Below, piece after piece: positions 25,569 to 36,540 of a DNA stretch of 64,000 bases (position 1 is the stretch's first letter; each line of letters opens with the position of its first letter). The position numbers and the translations under genes were made by a program. Source of the DNA: Theocolax elegans (Eukaryota > Arthropoda > Insecta > Hymenoptera > Cerocephalidae). The stretch is taken from NCBI GenBank assembly GCA_026168455.1, contig CM047425.1:22522648-22586647 (forward strand), given 5' to 3'. The notes under the pieces are model-generated. The model did no database searches. It was not told the origin of the DNA and saw nothing but the letters and a program-made list of their open reading frames with translations.

Positions 25569-26531
25569 GCGTTCTTTTTTCTTAAATTAAGTTTTAATTG
25601 TTAAGAAGTATCTTTATCATTCACGCATAATTTATTTCAAAAGAATATTTCTCGATATTGGAAAATAACACAAACAAACCACTAACAAAAATAACATCTA
25701 CTTAACTTTACTTACCTACCTCTACTTAACATACCACATGTGGATATAGATCGCATGTGATATTTACAACAAGCGATTTATACGTAAAATAGATTTAAAA
25801 GTCCATGTATACGTAGTTTGAAACAAAATCTAACTTTACATTAGAAATCTTCCACAACTACAAATCATTACTTAAATAAATGAATATTAAGTATCTTACA
25901 TGATTAAAATATACTCAAATTTTATTCAAAATTAGACCCCCCCAAAAAAACTAAATTTTTTTAACCCAATCGATTAAAAAAGTTACATGAAATACGTTTA
26001 TAATTACTTTTTTTAGTGGAAAAATGTGTATTCGATCATCTTTAGCAAATTATTGGCTTATACTTTATATATAAATATTTTTTTCCGAATTCCGAACAAG
26101 TACCATATACTTTTAAATAAATAATATAGAATCAATAAAAACGTTTATTTAACAAAGGACCATATGAGTTAATTTTTTACGATTAAATCACTCCTTAAAA
26201 TACAAGAGTCTTCAATCGCAGTAGTTATCGTAAGACCATTGATGTAAAATTAAGCTCGATTGCACAGTTTAATAAGTATATATGTTAATGTTCTAAAAAT
26301 TGTGATTAAGTGAAAAGTATTTTAATAAAATCATTTGTTCTATATGCTTATACAATTTATTTCTTTGAAATAAGTAAAGAAATTCTTTGTTAACTTAAAC
26401 AAATATTATATATGTATATATATATTTATATAATTTAATAAATTTAATGTAATTATCACAAATATTTGCTTTGATACTTGCTAAGCAAAAATAAATTAAT
26501 AGGAAAAAAATTTTAGTTTTGATTAATACGT
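25569..26531. other. A+T-rich intergenic DNA
   Basis: No gene, hairpin or repeat that I can support. It includes a short (TA)n tract near 26405-26430. Confidence 0.35.
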
Positions 26532-29500
26532 TTAAACTTTTTTCGGTTGCATTATTATTTCGGTTATTTCTACGTGTGGTGGGGCTTCAAGAACGTAGAT
26601 GATAGCATTTGCAACGTCTTCTGCCTCGACTGCTGGTTCTTCTGAGCTAATCTTCAATTCTCTAACCGTATTATCCATCATTTCGGTCCTGACCAATCCT
26701 GGACTCAAATTCTAAAAAGTCAAATACGTTTAATCATCGTTTTCTTCTCTTTTATATTTATATTTGTGTATACATGTTTAGCTAATCTTCTTCAATTCCT
26801 TAAAATATTAGGTTACATATAACATATGTTGATATTATCAAATCTAAAATTGAATAGATAAATGACATAAACTTACTAAAATTTAAATAGCAAGTATAAA
26901 CTCTGATATGCAAGAACATTTACATTATTATTATTGTAAAATTAGGTTTGATGCAAGTAATAACCGTGATAAATTAAATAGTGTTAAACATTATTTGAAA
27001 TAAGCTGTTTATTCTCTAAATTGAAATTACTTAAATTGCATTAATAAATTGTGAATATTATTTAATACCGATAATTATGATTAAAATTAGTAAATAGTCG
27101 CTATCATTTTTTTATCATAGAAAAAAATCTAATGTGTTTTCAATTGGAACGCTGTTTAAACTTCCCAAGGAACAAATTTTTAAAAAACAAAAATATGTTT
27201 GAAACACTTTAAAACCTTGATATTTGAGCTTACCCTGGGGGGTGTTCCCATTTAAAAAGTAAGTCACCATATTTGGGAAGTTTAAGCAACGTTCCAATTG
27301 AAAAGTCACATGATATTTTGGTATTAACTTGCTCTCTTTTTATACTCCTAACTTGGTGCTAATCAGCGACGGAGCACGAGAAAAATTGTGGGATATTCCA
27401 TACACCTCAAATAAAGCAGGAATACATAAATCTTATCATAAGAAAATATTATTTGTTAATGTAGCAAAATTAATAACCAAAAGTAACTGCTGTAAATGTA
27501 TAATCGCTCAAAGAAAAATATGATCTTGTGGTAGCGAAACACATTCATTTAGTAATCGTGGAATATAATCGTTCCCGCTCGTGGGGCCAAATTGTCCCCA
27601 AAGCAGCGCGTTATGTACACCGAAGAAGAGGTGGGGATAAACAATTGCTTGCGTTGGGGATGAACTGTTCTCGCAAATGTGCATTGTATATTCCACATCC
27701 TTCTGGAATTAATAAACTGTCCGCAAAAGTAAGTACATTCCCTGGACCCATGACAGAACTTTCTATAATCGAATAGATATTTTTTTTTATTCTCTTTGCT
27801 CATCACCCCGTATACCCATTAAACGGGTTTTTACAGGAACACCCCTACCACCTATGTGTGGAGGTGAAAACATTCCTATTTTTCCCATCCCGGTCCCAAC
27901 CGTCTCGCATTCGCCCGGGGTTATGCCCGTGAGGAAGGGAAAACCTTGTAGGAAAACCTTCCCCGAGACGGCCGGTGTATTGAAACATTCTGTTTAGATG
28001 TTCAGGTCACCTTGCGTAGACCCAAACACCAAAACCGAATGTTCCACACCTTCCGCTCACGTTGTGAAGTGTGGAAAAACACCTAACCGATCCCGAAAGC
28101 CGCACAAGAATGGTGTCACCCATCCAAGTACCAACCGCACTCAATGCTGCTTAATTTTCGTGATCGGCCGAGGTGCGTCTCCGCCACTCCGCCACCGTGT
28201 CGGTTATAAACGAATAGATATTATTTCGTGTTTTTGCTGAAGTAATTTAAAAACGTCCTTGTGAAGCTAAGTCTCTTCGAAAATGAATACTATTTTCTAT
28301 GTAAAAAGATTATTTAATTATTATTAAATAATTACTATTTCAGATTTTTTAGTTAAAAATTTTAATGATTTGGTGCTTGTTTAAGAATATTGAATATTGG
28401 ATGTCAAAATTGAGAGATTTCTCGGAGTTAAGTAGCCTAAAAAATTAATAAGTTGAATAATAATAATTTTTAAGAAATTAAAATGAATAAGTTAAAAATT
28501 AAAAAAATTTGATAATATAATGAAGTATTAGTTTTTATAAAAAATATATTTACAAAGATCTTGAATTAGATTAAATTTTTTTATGTTATTTATATTTGTG
28601 TATTTTATTAATATAGATTAAGAATTTTGAATATAAAATTTATATTAAATACATAAAAAATATATTTACAAAGATCTTGTATTAGACTAAATTTGTTTAT
28701 GTTATTTATATTTGTGTATTTTATTAATATAGATTAAGAATTTTAAATATAAAATTTATATTTTTTTTTTATTCTCGATTTTGTGCCCTCTTTTTTCCTG
28801 GCACCTCCTACCGTTTATCCCCTGGGGGACTTTAACGGTGTCCACCTACCACCTATGTGTGGGTGCTTTATCCCTCTCTTAAAAACCCCACCATCTCGCA
28901 TTCGCCCGGGGTTATGCCCGTGGATGAGGGAAACCTGTGAAGCAGGGAAAACCTCACCCGAGATGGCCGGTGTATTCGAAGCATCCCGAGTAGAAATGCT
29001 AGCCAGGCCGCCTGAATTAGAAAACAGGGCCTGAAAAGGCCGCCTGTTAAGGGCCGGGATACGAATGTAATGGAATTTAAGTCAGGGCCTAATTTTGTTA
29101 GTTCGGATGTGAGGTTATAGTAAAAGTCAATTTTGTTAGTTCGAATGTGAGGTTAGTAATAGTATCTACAAATTATATAGTATTGTATATAAATTTTCAG
29201 GTTAGAATTTTATCAAGAATTTTTTATAAATATAAAATGAATAAAAAAATTGATAATGCTCAGAAGCTTAATTTACTAAGAGTTCGAAGGTATCGATTGA
29301 AAAGGAAAATACAATATATAAATAGTGAAAGTTTAAAAAAACACTTTAATAATATAAAAGTTTATGCAGTATTATATTGCTTTAAATATGTGAAAAGATT
29401 TAATTTTGTATTGTATAAAAAAGTGCAAAATTATTAATATTATATTATATTAAGATTGTTGTAATTATTTGGAAATTATATTAAACCATATATTTTAATT

Positions 29501-32500
29501 ATATTATCTATAATATTTATGTTTAATAAATATTAATGTCTTAAAATGCATTTTATTCTATTTACAAAACCTATACGCACACACACGCACACACACACAC
29601 ACACACACATACACGCATGTACGCACGCCTAATTAACCTTATATTTATAACTTTATATTAGTATATTTTGTGGTTTTTAAGATTACAAAGCTGTTACACA
29701 TGTAAGATAACGTTTTTTTAACCTATTAACCTATACGGGCCATGCCCATGATCGACCCTTTACATGTGTTAGTTTTGAGATGTAAGACAACACATAAACT
29801 CGATTTCTATAGAAAAGTGAGAGAAAACAGTAAACCCAAATCCCCGTCCTGTAAAGGTTAAAAGTGATTCGATGTTTTTAGACATTAATTTTATTGAAAA
29901 AAGAAGCTTTTTTGAACCAGAAAATCCCCGTCCTCTAAAGGTTAACAATTAAAAACAAATGTAAAATAACAAATACATTCAGATTTAGTTTTTACTACTA
30001 ATTCAGTGCCTTAATATCACCTGAACATACCCACAAAATAGTATTACATAAAACAGGCCCTGATCTTCACCCCATTACATTTTTTAAAGGTCCTTTACAG
30101 GCACCTGTTCAGGGCCTTTTAATATTCGTCAGGTACCTGAACAGGGCCTACTTTTTGCCTGGAAATCATTTCTACTCGGGATTCTTTTTGGGTGTCAAAG
30201 TCACATTGCGTAGGCCTTGACACCGAAACCGAATGTTTCACACCTCCCGCTCACATTGTGAAGTGTGAAAAAACACCTAACCCGCCACGAAAGCCAAGCG
30301 ACCGAGAGCGTCACCCATCCAATTGGGTACCGCGCTCAATACTGCTTAACTTCCGTGACCGGCCGAGGTGCGTCTCCGCCACTCCGCCACCGCGTCGGTA
30401 ATATAACGTTTATATTAAATACTGTACTTTTTCAATCCGAGTTATCAATTTTTTACGTTTGCAAATTAGATTTTGTATGAGAATAAACAATACACGTTTT
30501 TTACGGTATTTTTTATACATAATTTAATAGTGGAAATTATTGATTCAGGTTTAAAGAGTACAATAATTCATAATACAAAAAATATCGAATCACCGAAAAA
30601 ATTTTCAAAGTTGACGTAATATATATTCGCGCCAATGAAACAAATGCTTGTGCACGCGGCGACGACGAATTGAATACGGCTCCTATATATCCTAACATAT
30701 GCCCCGTGGCCCGTGGATAACGTAAAATATAACCTGGAGGCCTCAACACGCAGATACAAAAAACGGTACGTAAACTATTTATACATTCTTAGGTGTGCAA
30801 AATTGAAAAAGCATGAATAAAAAAAATACTGCTAAATTCAATAGATTTAAAGAAAGTAATTAGTGAAACGTAGAAAAATTATTATTAGTATTATATCTGT
30901 ATTCCTTCATTTTTAAGTTCCCAGTAATATTGTAAAATACAATAATTATGTGGTTTCACATACGCATTTAATTTACTCCACCAAAAACGCACAGTAATCA
31001 GTTGTTTGGCTAGGAATATACTTACGCCGCATTCGTAAAGTTTCTATTTCCTCAAATACGTGGTTCACAACGCGCCCATGTATAGATCATTTATTTCTTG
31101 CGCATGTTTGTATTTTACCCATCTCTTGACCGGTGTACATTACGCATTGCTGTGGGGAAGATTCTGCCCCAGTGCAAATGACTGTTTCTCCCCACCTCTT
31201 CTCTCTTATACAAAACTCGCTGTTGTGGGGACGATTTTGCCCCAGCGCAAGTACCTGTGTTTCCTTACTACTCAATAGTTTTATTCTACGCCTACAAAGT
31301 CTAAAGATCGCACTAAGGAGAGAAGGTATATGGCTTAGATTGGCTTTTTCAATAGCATTAACTTTATTGGGATAAAATCTATATTTAGTATATTAAAATA
31401 TTATGCTAAATTAATTTTAATGTCATTCCTTGTCACAATAGAAATCTATTAACACAAAATCTAGTGCTTGTGATATGCCAGAATATTTTCCGTGAGGTTA
31501 TGTGATGCTTTTGTGAAGAAAACACGAGTTGAAAATACATACCCTAGTGGTAATTATATCAATCGTCAGAGTTCGGAATCGAATCCGAGACCTCTGGGTT
31601 TAAGTTCACGACTCTACGGAGCGAGCCATCGCAAACCTTAGTTGCAGCATTATGGTCAATATTTAACAGTTTAAGTTTCAAAAATTTTTTTGTATATTTT
31701 TACTTCAAAAAATACTGTACTAAGCAATAATAAAAAAAAGAAGGGAGTTTATCTACCTGCAACCTAGTATGTCCTAGCAAGTGCCTCAGAATATTTATTA
31801 TATTCCTACAATTTCTTCGTTCCTCGCGAATATAGATTGTCTACATTTCGTAACGTCTAGCATTCGTTCGGGGTTATACACGTAGATGAGGAAAAACCTG
31901 TGACTAAAACTAGTGGGATAAAACCCATGTTAGAAAACCTCATCCAAACAGCTGGTGTATTGAAACATTTTGTTTGGGTGTCAAGGTCACATTGCGTAGT
32001 CCTGAGCACCGAAACCGAATATTCTACACTATGTGAACTGCGGAAAAGCACCTAACATAGGTGAATCCCCCCACTTAGTTATCGTGTTGGTGTACTAACA
32101 AATAATAATATATAATAAAAAATATTCTGATTTATAACTGAGTTTTTCTTTAACGGGATGTGAACCCCAAACAACATAAAAAATGATTTATTTATTTTTT
32201 GTTAAACCAGAAATTCAATTTATAAAAAAAATGTTCTGTAACGGTGTTGTTTTTCCTTTAAAGATATTTTGTAAATATATTCCGAATGTTTTTATTGATG
32301 AATAACCGAGATTTTTGAACGTCCGCGAATAATTATTATATAGCTATATATTACCGATCAAAAATGCTTATTTACGTATAATTATTTAATAATTAATTAA
32401 TAATTAATTATTTCGTAAAAATCTCTCTGTCACGCTATTTTATTATTATTTTGAAAAATATCTGTGATTTTTTCAGATTTTTCTTATAATTAGCTTTTAT

Positions 32501-35348
32501 TGGGATTTTCTAGTTAGGTCTCTGCAATTTGGGTGTCACATTTCCTTAAATAGTAAATAGTTTTGTTTAATAACTTACAGTAATTCGTATTTTACTATCC
32601 TTAAGTTCGTTTCCTAAGATTTCCGATATAGCTCGTACTGCAAATTTCGTTGCTGGGTATATATTGATTCCTATATACATACTTGGAATTTTGTGACCGA
32701 GGACACTATGAAAATAATTAAATAAAACTATATAATTTTGTTGCATAATTATAGAATATGTTTAATTCGGCCGTTCACCATTTATTCAAACAATATACCT
32801 ATTTAAATTTATAATGTGTGCCTCCTTTTCATTCGCTTTCATCGATTTCAGTGCTTCTTTTGCGCAATACAAGAGACCCAGCACGTTCACATTAACAACA
32901 TGGTCCATTTCTTCATTCGTAACGTCTAAGTAAAAATATAAGGGATATTAATGCATTAATAATATTTTTGTAATCACTCATTTAACAATTCTACCTAACA
33001 TTTTTAATGTGTTTCTTTGTTTTATTCATAGAAACTTAATATTTTTATGTTTAATTTTAAAAGTTCTGTAGATTTACCCAAATATCGTCGACTCTGTGAA
33101 ATGAGATACCAACTCAAAATGTCCTTTGTAAAGACTTAAAAATTGTGCAAGCCCCTGGTACAGAATTGCCTAGTTTAACTCGGCAGTACACTAATTAATA
33201 GGAAAATCTGTTGGCTAATATTTAAAATAAAAACTTTCGAAGGACTACGGAAGAATTGGTCAAATAAAGTTTTGAGATGTATTGTGACCGCGCTCACGTC
33301 AGTTACATTGAATCATTGACAAGTACCGTACTGCTCATCAAATACGGCGATACGCGTATACATACGTAATGTATAACCTCAAAAAGTTGCTAAAAGATAA
33401 ACAAGTATGCAAGTAATATATATTATTTAAATAAGTTAAAAATTTATAAATATATAATGTATTTATTGAAATATAAATTTATAGGTATATAAAGTAATAA
33501 TAATAACGTGTGTATAGTGGTGTAAAATATGGAAAAGATAAATAAAAAAAAGAAACCACAACACGTCTCTTACGAAAAAAAAACCAAAAATTAGACAAAA
33601 GATTAGAGGAATATTAAAATATTTTAAAAAATATAAGTGAAATAAGAAATGAAGATGAAACTGGCTTAAAAACAAACACTGAAGTAAGGTTAGGATTGGT
33701 CTCCGCACATGTGTATATTTGAATAAGAAACTTCAAAGTATATATTCATAAACCTAAACCTTATCATCCTCAATAAACACTTTTTTTAACAAAAATAATT
33801 AACTACGTCGCTTTATAAAAAAACATTCAGGCGTTGTCATCTACTGCGCATGTGCCTTAGCGCGTGCAAGCTGAGCTCTCGAAAGTCTCTCCGTGCGCTG
33901 CCGGTATATGTTTTGTATATTTATGCATTGGCCAATCCTTACCGAGTTTTTTATCCAAGAACATAAAAATGTAGACCACTTTCTTGGCTAGACAATTTTG
34001 AAAAAACTAGCCAATGATAAAGAAATTAGCGAAGGACTCGCGAATAACTATCGAATACTTCTACCAGGGCGCGCCTTACTGTTTTAAATAATTTTATTTT
34101 AATTTAAACAATGCTAATTTGTTCACCAGTAAATTTTATTTTATTTTATTCCATTAATAATAAATTTCAAACTTTTAAATTTTAAAATTGTTCGTATCGC
34201 TAGTACAAAAATATGCAGATAAATATAAATCATTAGTTGCAGGTTTAGCAATAAACGCTCCCATTGACAATCTGTTAAAGCTGCACCTGGTGATTTATAT
34301 TTATAATCATGTTATACTCCCACGTTCTTATACTAAAAATACAAACATTTTTCATAATTAACGCATGATGGTAAATAAATAATAGTTGAAAATTTGATAT
34401 TAATAAAACGAAATTTACCAGTAACTAAATTAAAATTTGATTTCTTTTAATTCTAAAGTGCGCACTTTACGAACACGTACATCAAAAAGAACTATTCAAC
34501 ATCAATAATTAATTATTTGTTTTATAAAAATTGAAAACATTTCTTAATTTTTTAAACAAATTGTATTACTATTAACTTTTATTTAAAATTTTTTTGATCA
34601 ATCGATATGTATCATAAATATTTTAATTAATTATAAGACTCCGTACTTGCATTTTTTACCGTAATGGACTTACCGCAGGATGTCTTTAATAACTTTTAAA
34701 TATGATTCTAATCCACTTGAATGGAGCCGATTTTCAATAAAAGTCTAATGTTTATTTAAAAAAAGTATTTAGTTTTTGTTTGCACGATGTATAAATTGTT
34801 TAAAATAATTTAGTAAGAATAATCTTTTTATTACCTTTTCAACACAGTCTGATCCACTTCAGTGGATTAAAATCATGTTAAATAATTACTGTTACAGCGT
34901 ATTCGAAGTGGTTCCTAAGATATCCTGCGGTAAGTCCATTGTGGAAAAAAATCAGACTATGGAGTCTTCTCATAATTAATTAAAACAGTTATGTTACATA
35001 TAAATTGGCCAAAAAATTTAAAATAAAAGTTAATATAATTTGTTTAAAAAAATAAGAAATGTTTTCAAATGTTATAAAAAAAATTATTAATTGTTAATAT
35101 TGAATAGTTTTTTCGATTTTAACTCAGGGTTGTCCCCTTAATTCATAGTAAAATTATATATTAATAATTAATATATATATACCCTCCAGTGTCTTATACT
35201 TCACAGCAGCAGAATTGTTTATTAGAATATTGAAGGTGCCAAAAGTATTCTGCACCCATTTGAAACACTCTGCTACATTTTCCTTGTTTGCAACGTCACA
35301 GTATCGGCCAAAGAATTTGCCGGATCCACGGACACCCTTCATTCTTTC
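26532..35348 (-). CDS. Third SDR dehydrogenase paralogue, exons 2-5 (exon 1 not found)
   Basis: Minus-strand exons are 35183-35348, 32799-32925, 32579-32705 and 26532-26711 (TAA at 26532). Their lengths (166, 127, 127, 180) and phases equal those of the 10029-13281 gene, and all splice sites are intact. Recognisable parts are CDVANKENVAECFKW, ILINNSAAV (NNxG region altered), NVLGLLYCAKEALK, YPATKFAVRAIS (catalytic Tyr and Lys) and SPGLVRTEM. Residues clearly diverge from the tandem pair, so this is an older duplicate with frames kept open, which argues for past or present function. The last intron is about 5.9 kb, swollen by SINEs, a DNA transposon and tandem repeats. I found no exon 1 with the TGxxxGxG loop up to 36.8 kb; it may lie beyond the Gypsy insertion or be lost. 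Confidence 0.75.
27137..27304. mobile_element. 168-bp MITE
   Basis: TTTTCAATTGGAACG followed by TTAAACTTCCCAA (27137-27166) is mirrored by the reverse complement at about 27272-27304, with two or three mismatches. Small size, inverted ends and a non-coding centre fit a MITE. No target duplication was seen. Confidence 0.7.
27590..27730 (-). repeat. About 74-bp G+C-rich repeat units, minus orientation
   Basis: Read on the minus strand, CCCCACCTCTTCTTCGGTGTACATAA and then TTTGGGGACAATTTGGCCCCA (split here for length) correspond to units at 31110-31275 on the plus strand. The shared core is CCCCACCTCTT - TACA - CGCTG - TGTGGGGA--ATTTTGCCCCAG. At least one full unit and parts of neighbours are present. 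Confidence 0.5.
27782..28210 (-). mobile_element. Full-length 5S-rRNA-derived SINE (SINE3 type)
   Basis: The element reads on the minus strand. Its head (about 28205-28095) matches 5S rRNA: GATCACGAAAATTAAGCAGC and then GTACTTGGATGGGTGAC, the A-box and C-box region of the internal RNA polymerase III promoter. A roughly 300-base body unrelated to 5S follows, and then a 3' end AATAAAAAAAAA. A perfect 12-base duplication CGAATAGATATT flanks it (27770-27781 and 28211-28222), the mark of LINE-assisted retrotransposition. It lies in the last intron of the third dehydrogenase. It is not a functional 5S gene, because the 5S match is partial and diverged. Confidence 0.88.
28223..28539. other. A+T-rich DNA, no feature seen
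   Basis: Low-complexity intronic sequence between the SINE and the 116-bp tandem repeat. Confidence 0.3.
28540..28760. repeat. 116-bp A+T-rich tandem repeat, two copies
   Basis: AAAAATATATTTACAAAGAT starts at about 28540 and 28655. Each is followed by the same ATTTATATTTGTGTATTTTA and AATATAGATTAAGAATTTT blocks, with few differences. Just upstream of the second SINE's A-rich end. Confidence 0.8.
29237..29437 (+). CDS. Short basic open frame, possible relic of a transposase first exon
   Basis: 66 codons beginning MNKKIDNAQKLNLLRVRRYR, rich in Lys, Arg and Tyr. The start (a basic NAQK-LLRVRRYRLKRKI run) is loosely like the first exon of the transposase in the large CACTA-like element (MYKRPYDTYKKAQRCRIKKA). 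The two elements share end sequences, so it may be what is left of the same gene. The similarity is weak and by eye only. Confidence 0.35.
   Translation: MNKKIDNAQKLNLLRVRRYRLKRKIQYINSESLKKHFNNIKVYAVLYCFKYVKRFNFVLYKKVQNY
29578..29622. repeat. (CA)n microsatellite
   Basis: Imperfect CACACACGCACACACA tract inside the 28985-30180 transposon. Confidence 0.9.
30406..31109. other. Intronic A+T-rich DNA
   Basis: Short overlapping minus-strand frames at 30537-30759 have no recognisable protein features. Nothing else supported. Confidence 0.3.
31110..31275 (+). repeat. About 74-bp G+C-rich tandem repeat, plus orientation
   Basis: Two units: CCCATCTCTTGACCGGTGTA with CATTGCTGTGGGGAAGATTC and TGCCCCAGTGCAA, then CCCACCTCTTCTCTCTTATA with CGCTGTTGTGGGGACGATTT and TGCCCCAGCGCAA. 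The same units lie in inverse orientation at 27590-27730, about 3.5 kb away. Confidence 0.6.
31565..31632 (-). other. tRNA-like relic or tRNA-derived SINE head
   Basis: On the minus strand, TGGCTCGCTCCGTAGAG resembles a pol III A box. TCGGATTCGATTCCGA forms a T-arm-like stem (TCGGA/TCCGA) with a B-box core GATTCGATTCC. A D-arm and anticodon arm do not fold convincingly, and the acceptor ends do not pair, so this is not called as a working tRNA gene. Confidence 0.4.
31856..32062 (-). mobile_element. 5S-derived SINE fragment without its 5S head
   Basis: The body sequence GTTATACACGTAGATGAGG, then GCTGGTGTATTGAAACATTT, then TTGGGTGTCAAGGTCACATT, aligns with the body of the SINEs at 27782 and 28763. 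The 5S-like 5' part is missing. It is more diverged, hence older. Confidence 0.75.
32063..32578. other. A+T-rich DNA with a possible decayed inverted-end element
   Basis: GGGATGTGAACCCCAAA (about 32156) and the reverse complement of TTTGGGTGTCACATTTCC (about 32528) are similar and could be ends of a roughly 390-bp MITE. A palindromic TTAATTAATAATTAATTA stretch lies near 32385-32410. Weakly supported. Confidence 0.3.
32926..34486. other. Intron 2 of the third dehydrogenase: mostly A+T-rich, no gene seen
   Basis: One more G+C-rich patch (33830-33920) has no recognisable signal. The minus-strand frame at 33463-33708 is low-complexity and not credible. Confidence 0.35.
34487..35118. mobile_element. 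Fold-back/MITE-like element with about 260-bp arms
   Basis: 34487-34750 and 34850-35118 are inverted copies. Matching blocks include AACTATTCAA, GAAAACATTTCTTA, AACTTTTATTTAAAATTTTT, AAGACTCC and ATGGACTTACCGCAGGAT. A central imperfect palindrome ATCCACTT(GA/CA) lies between them. Identity is perhaps 80%, so it is an old non-autonomous element in the intron of the third dehydrogenase. Confidence 0.65.
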
Positions 35349-35746
35349 CTAGAATGATGATTGGACCTTATTAAATAATTTTTTGTCTAAACATAGATGT
35401 ACAAAAGATTAAAGTTTTTATTGGTTTCGATTCCTCACAAAAGCGCTTTTTTTTTTCTTTTCATTGTTATTTATTGAGTTGTAAATATAGATTATATTTC
35501 AATCTAATTACGACCTATAAAAGTTCTATTACATTTAGTTAAAGTCAAATAACATATAATATCCGTACATACTGAAAATCTGTAAAAGGATTTTCCAATA
35601 CTTTTCCATTTTTTGAGTTTAAAGAATAAAAAAACAATTCAACTTGCATAACAACATCATATATATATATACACACATATACGTGGGTGATTCTGTATAA
35701 GATCAGCCGCTAACATTTTTCTCTTCCCCAAAATTTTATATATATA
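35349..35746. other. A+T-rich DNA upstream of exon 2 of the third dehydrogenase
   Basis: Searched by eye for an exon 1 with a TGASSGIG-like coding stretch on the minus strand; none was seen. A (TA)n/(CA)n tract lies at 35655-35680. Confidence 0.35.
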
Positions 35747-36300
35747 CTACCGCTCAAAAGTTAAAGCTCACGAAAAAAAAAAATTGACTCAACTTCAAAG
35801 TTTTATATCTCCGGTCCGAATAATGCTACAGAAACCTGCAAAGACGCATTCGAAAGCTAACTTTAATAGCTTTCGATTAGTCTGTAACTGACGTAAAATA
35901 TATATATTTTTATTATATTTATAAACAAAAATTTGAAACAAAAAAATTAAGATTTTAGTTCATTTTGCAATCGCTTGCACTTTTAAGTAAACTATTTAAA
36001 TTACTATCTCATGCAATCAAAATTAAAGCTTTTTTCAAGAGCTTTCAAACCGTTTTTTTATTTTTATCCTAGCATTATTTTTAAGAAAGTTATGAAGGTT
36101 TTTCCTTCAACAAGTGTTTTTCATGCTTCTGGAAGTAATCGATCTAAATGTTTTCGATCTAAATTTTTGCTTATAAAAATAATAAAACGAATATTTTTTA
36201 TTTTGTCTTCGAATGAGCCCCCACAGGTTTCTGTAGCATTATTTGGACCGGAGATATTAAACTTTGAAGTTGAGTCGATTTTTTTTCGCCTCAATTTCAT
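35747..36300. mobile_element. Tc1/mariner-like MITE or remnant
   Basis: CTACCGCTCAAAAGTTAAAG at the left resembles the ends of insect Tc1/mariner elements. The block TCAACTTCAAAGTTT-ATATCTCCGGTCC-AATAATGCTACAGAAACCTG (35781-35842) is matched in reverse complement at about 36222-36280 with few changes. The central roughly 380 bases have no intact transposase. Confidence 0.6.
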
Positions 36301-36540
36301 GGCGCGACCGCTTAATTCGACACCTCGAGCATTGGCTTTTTTGATCAGCACGCGCGTTGCGCGACCGCATAGTACGACAATACGGGAACTTCTTCGTGCG
36401 TCTTTTTCAACGACACAATCTCATCGAGCGGGACGCGCGCTGCGCGACCGCCATTTTCTGGTATACTTCGTTGACGTCCATCGACTACAGGGAAGCGAGC
36501 TGAGACGCCATTTTGTTCATCTCCATTGATAATGTTCATC
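36301..36540. other. G+C-rich patch with repeated GCGCGACCGC motifs
   Basis: GGCGCGACCGC, TTGCGCGACCGC and CTGCGCGACCGC occur at about 36301, 36357 and 36441. A roughly 170-codon frame runs through it and the preceding MITE but has no protein character. Possibly a decayed tandem repeat or promoter-like island. Confidence 0.4.

Larger units (their letters stand above)
28985..30180 (+). mobile_element. 1.2-kb CACTA-like transposon inserted in a SINE
   Basis: The ends CCCGAGTAGAAATG (28985) and CATTTCTACTCGGG (to 30180) are perfect inverted repeats, flanked by a 2-bp AT duplication (28983-28984, 30181-30182). Subterminal CAGGGCCTG/CAGGCCCTG-type motifs recur in both arms. The ends match the pattern CCCG(A/C)GTA of the 8.26-kb element at 38139-46398, which also makes a 2-bp duplication, so it is probably a shortened relative. 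Inside there are a small open frame, a (CA)n tract and a doubled ATCCCCGTCCT-TAAAGGTTA motif (about 29838 and 29922). Confidence 0.75.
28763..30405 (-). mobile_element. Second 5S-derived SINE, split by a transposon
   Basis: The 5' part (5S-like head with GTCACGGAAGTTAAGCAGTA and the body) is 30181-30405. The 3' part (to the A-rich tail ATTCTCG/AATAAAAAA) is 28763-28984, minus orientation. The two halves align end to end with the intact SINE at 27782-28210 and are separated exactly by the 28985-30180 element. TTTATATT next to both outer ends may be its target duplication. Confidence 0.8.

Noticed and set aside
28095..28205. 5S rRNA gene
   Set aside because: The match is partial and diverged, and is joined to a SINE body and A-rich tail with a target duplication.
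31565..31632. Functional tRNA gene
   Set aside because: A and B boxes are present, but the acceptor stem and anticodon arm do not fold.
36011..36529. 172-codon plus-strand frame as a gene
   Set aside because: It spans a MITE arm and a G+C-rich repeat patch, with no domain or splice context.
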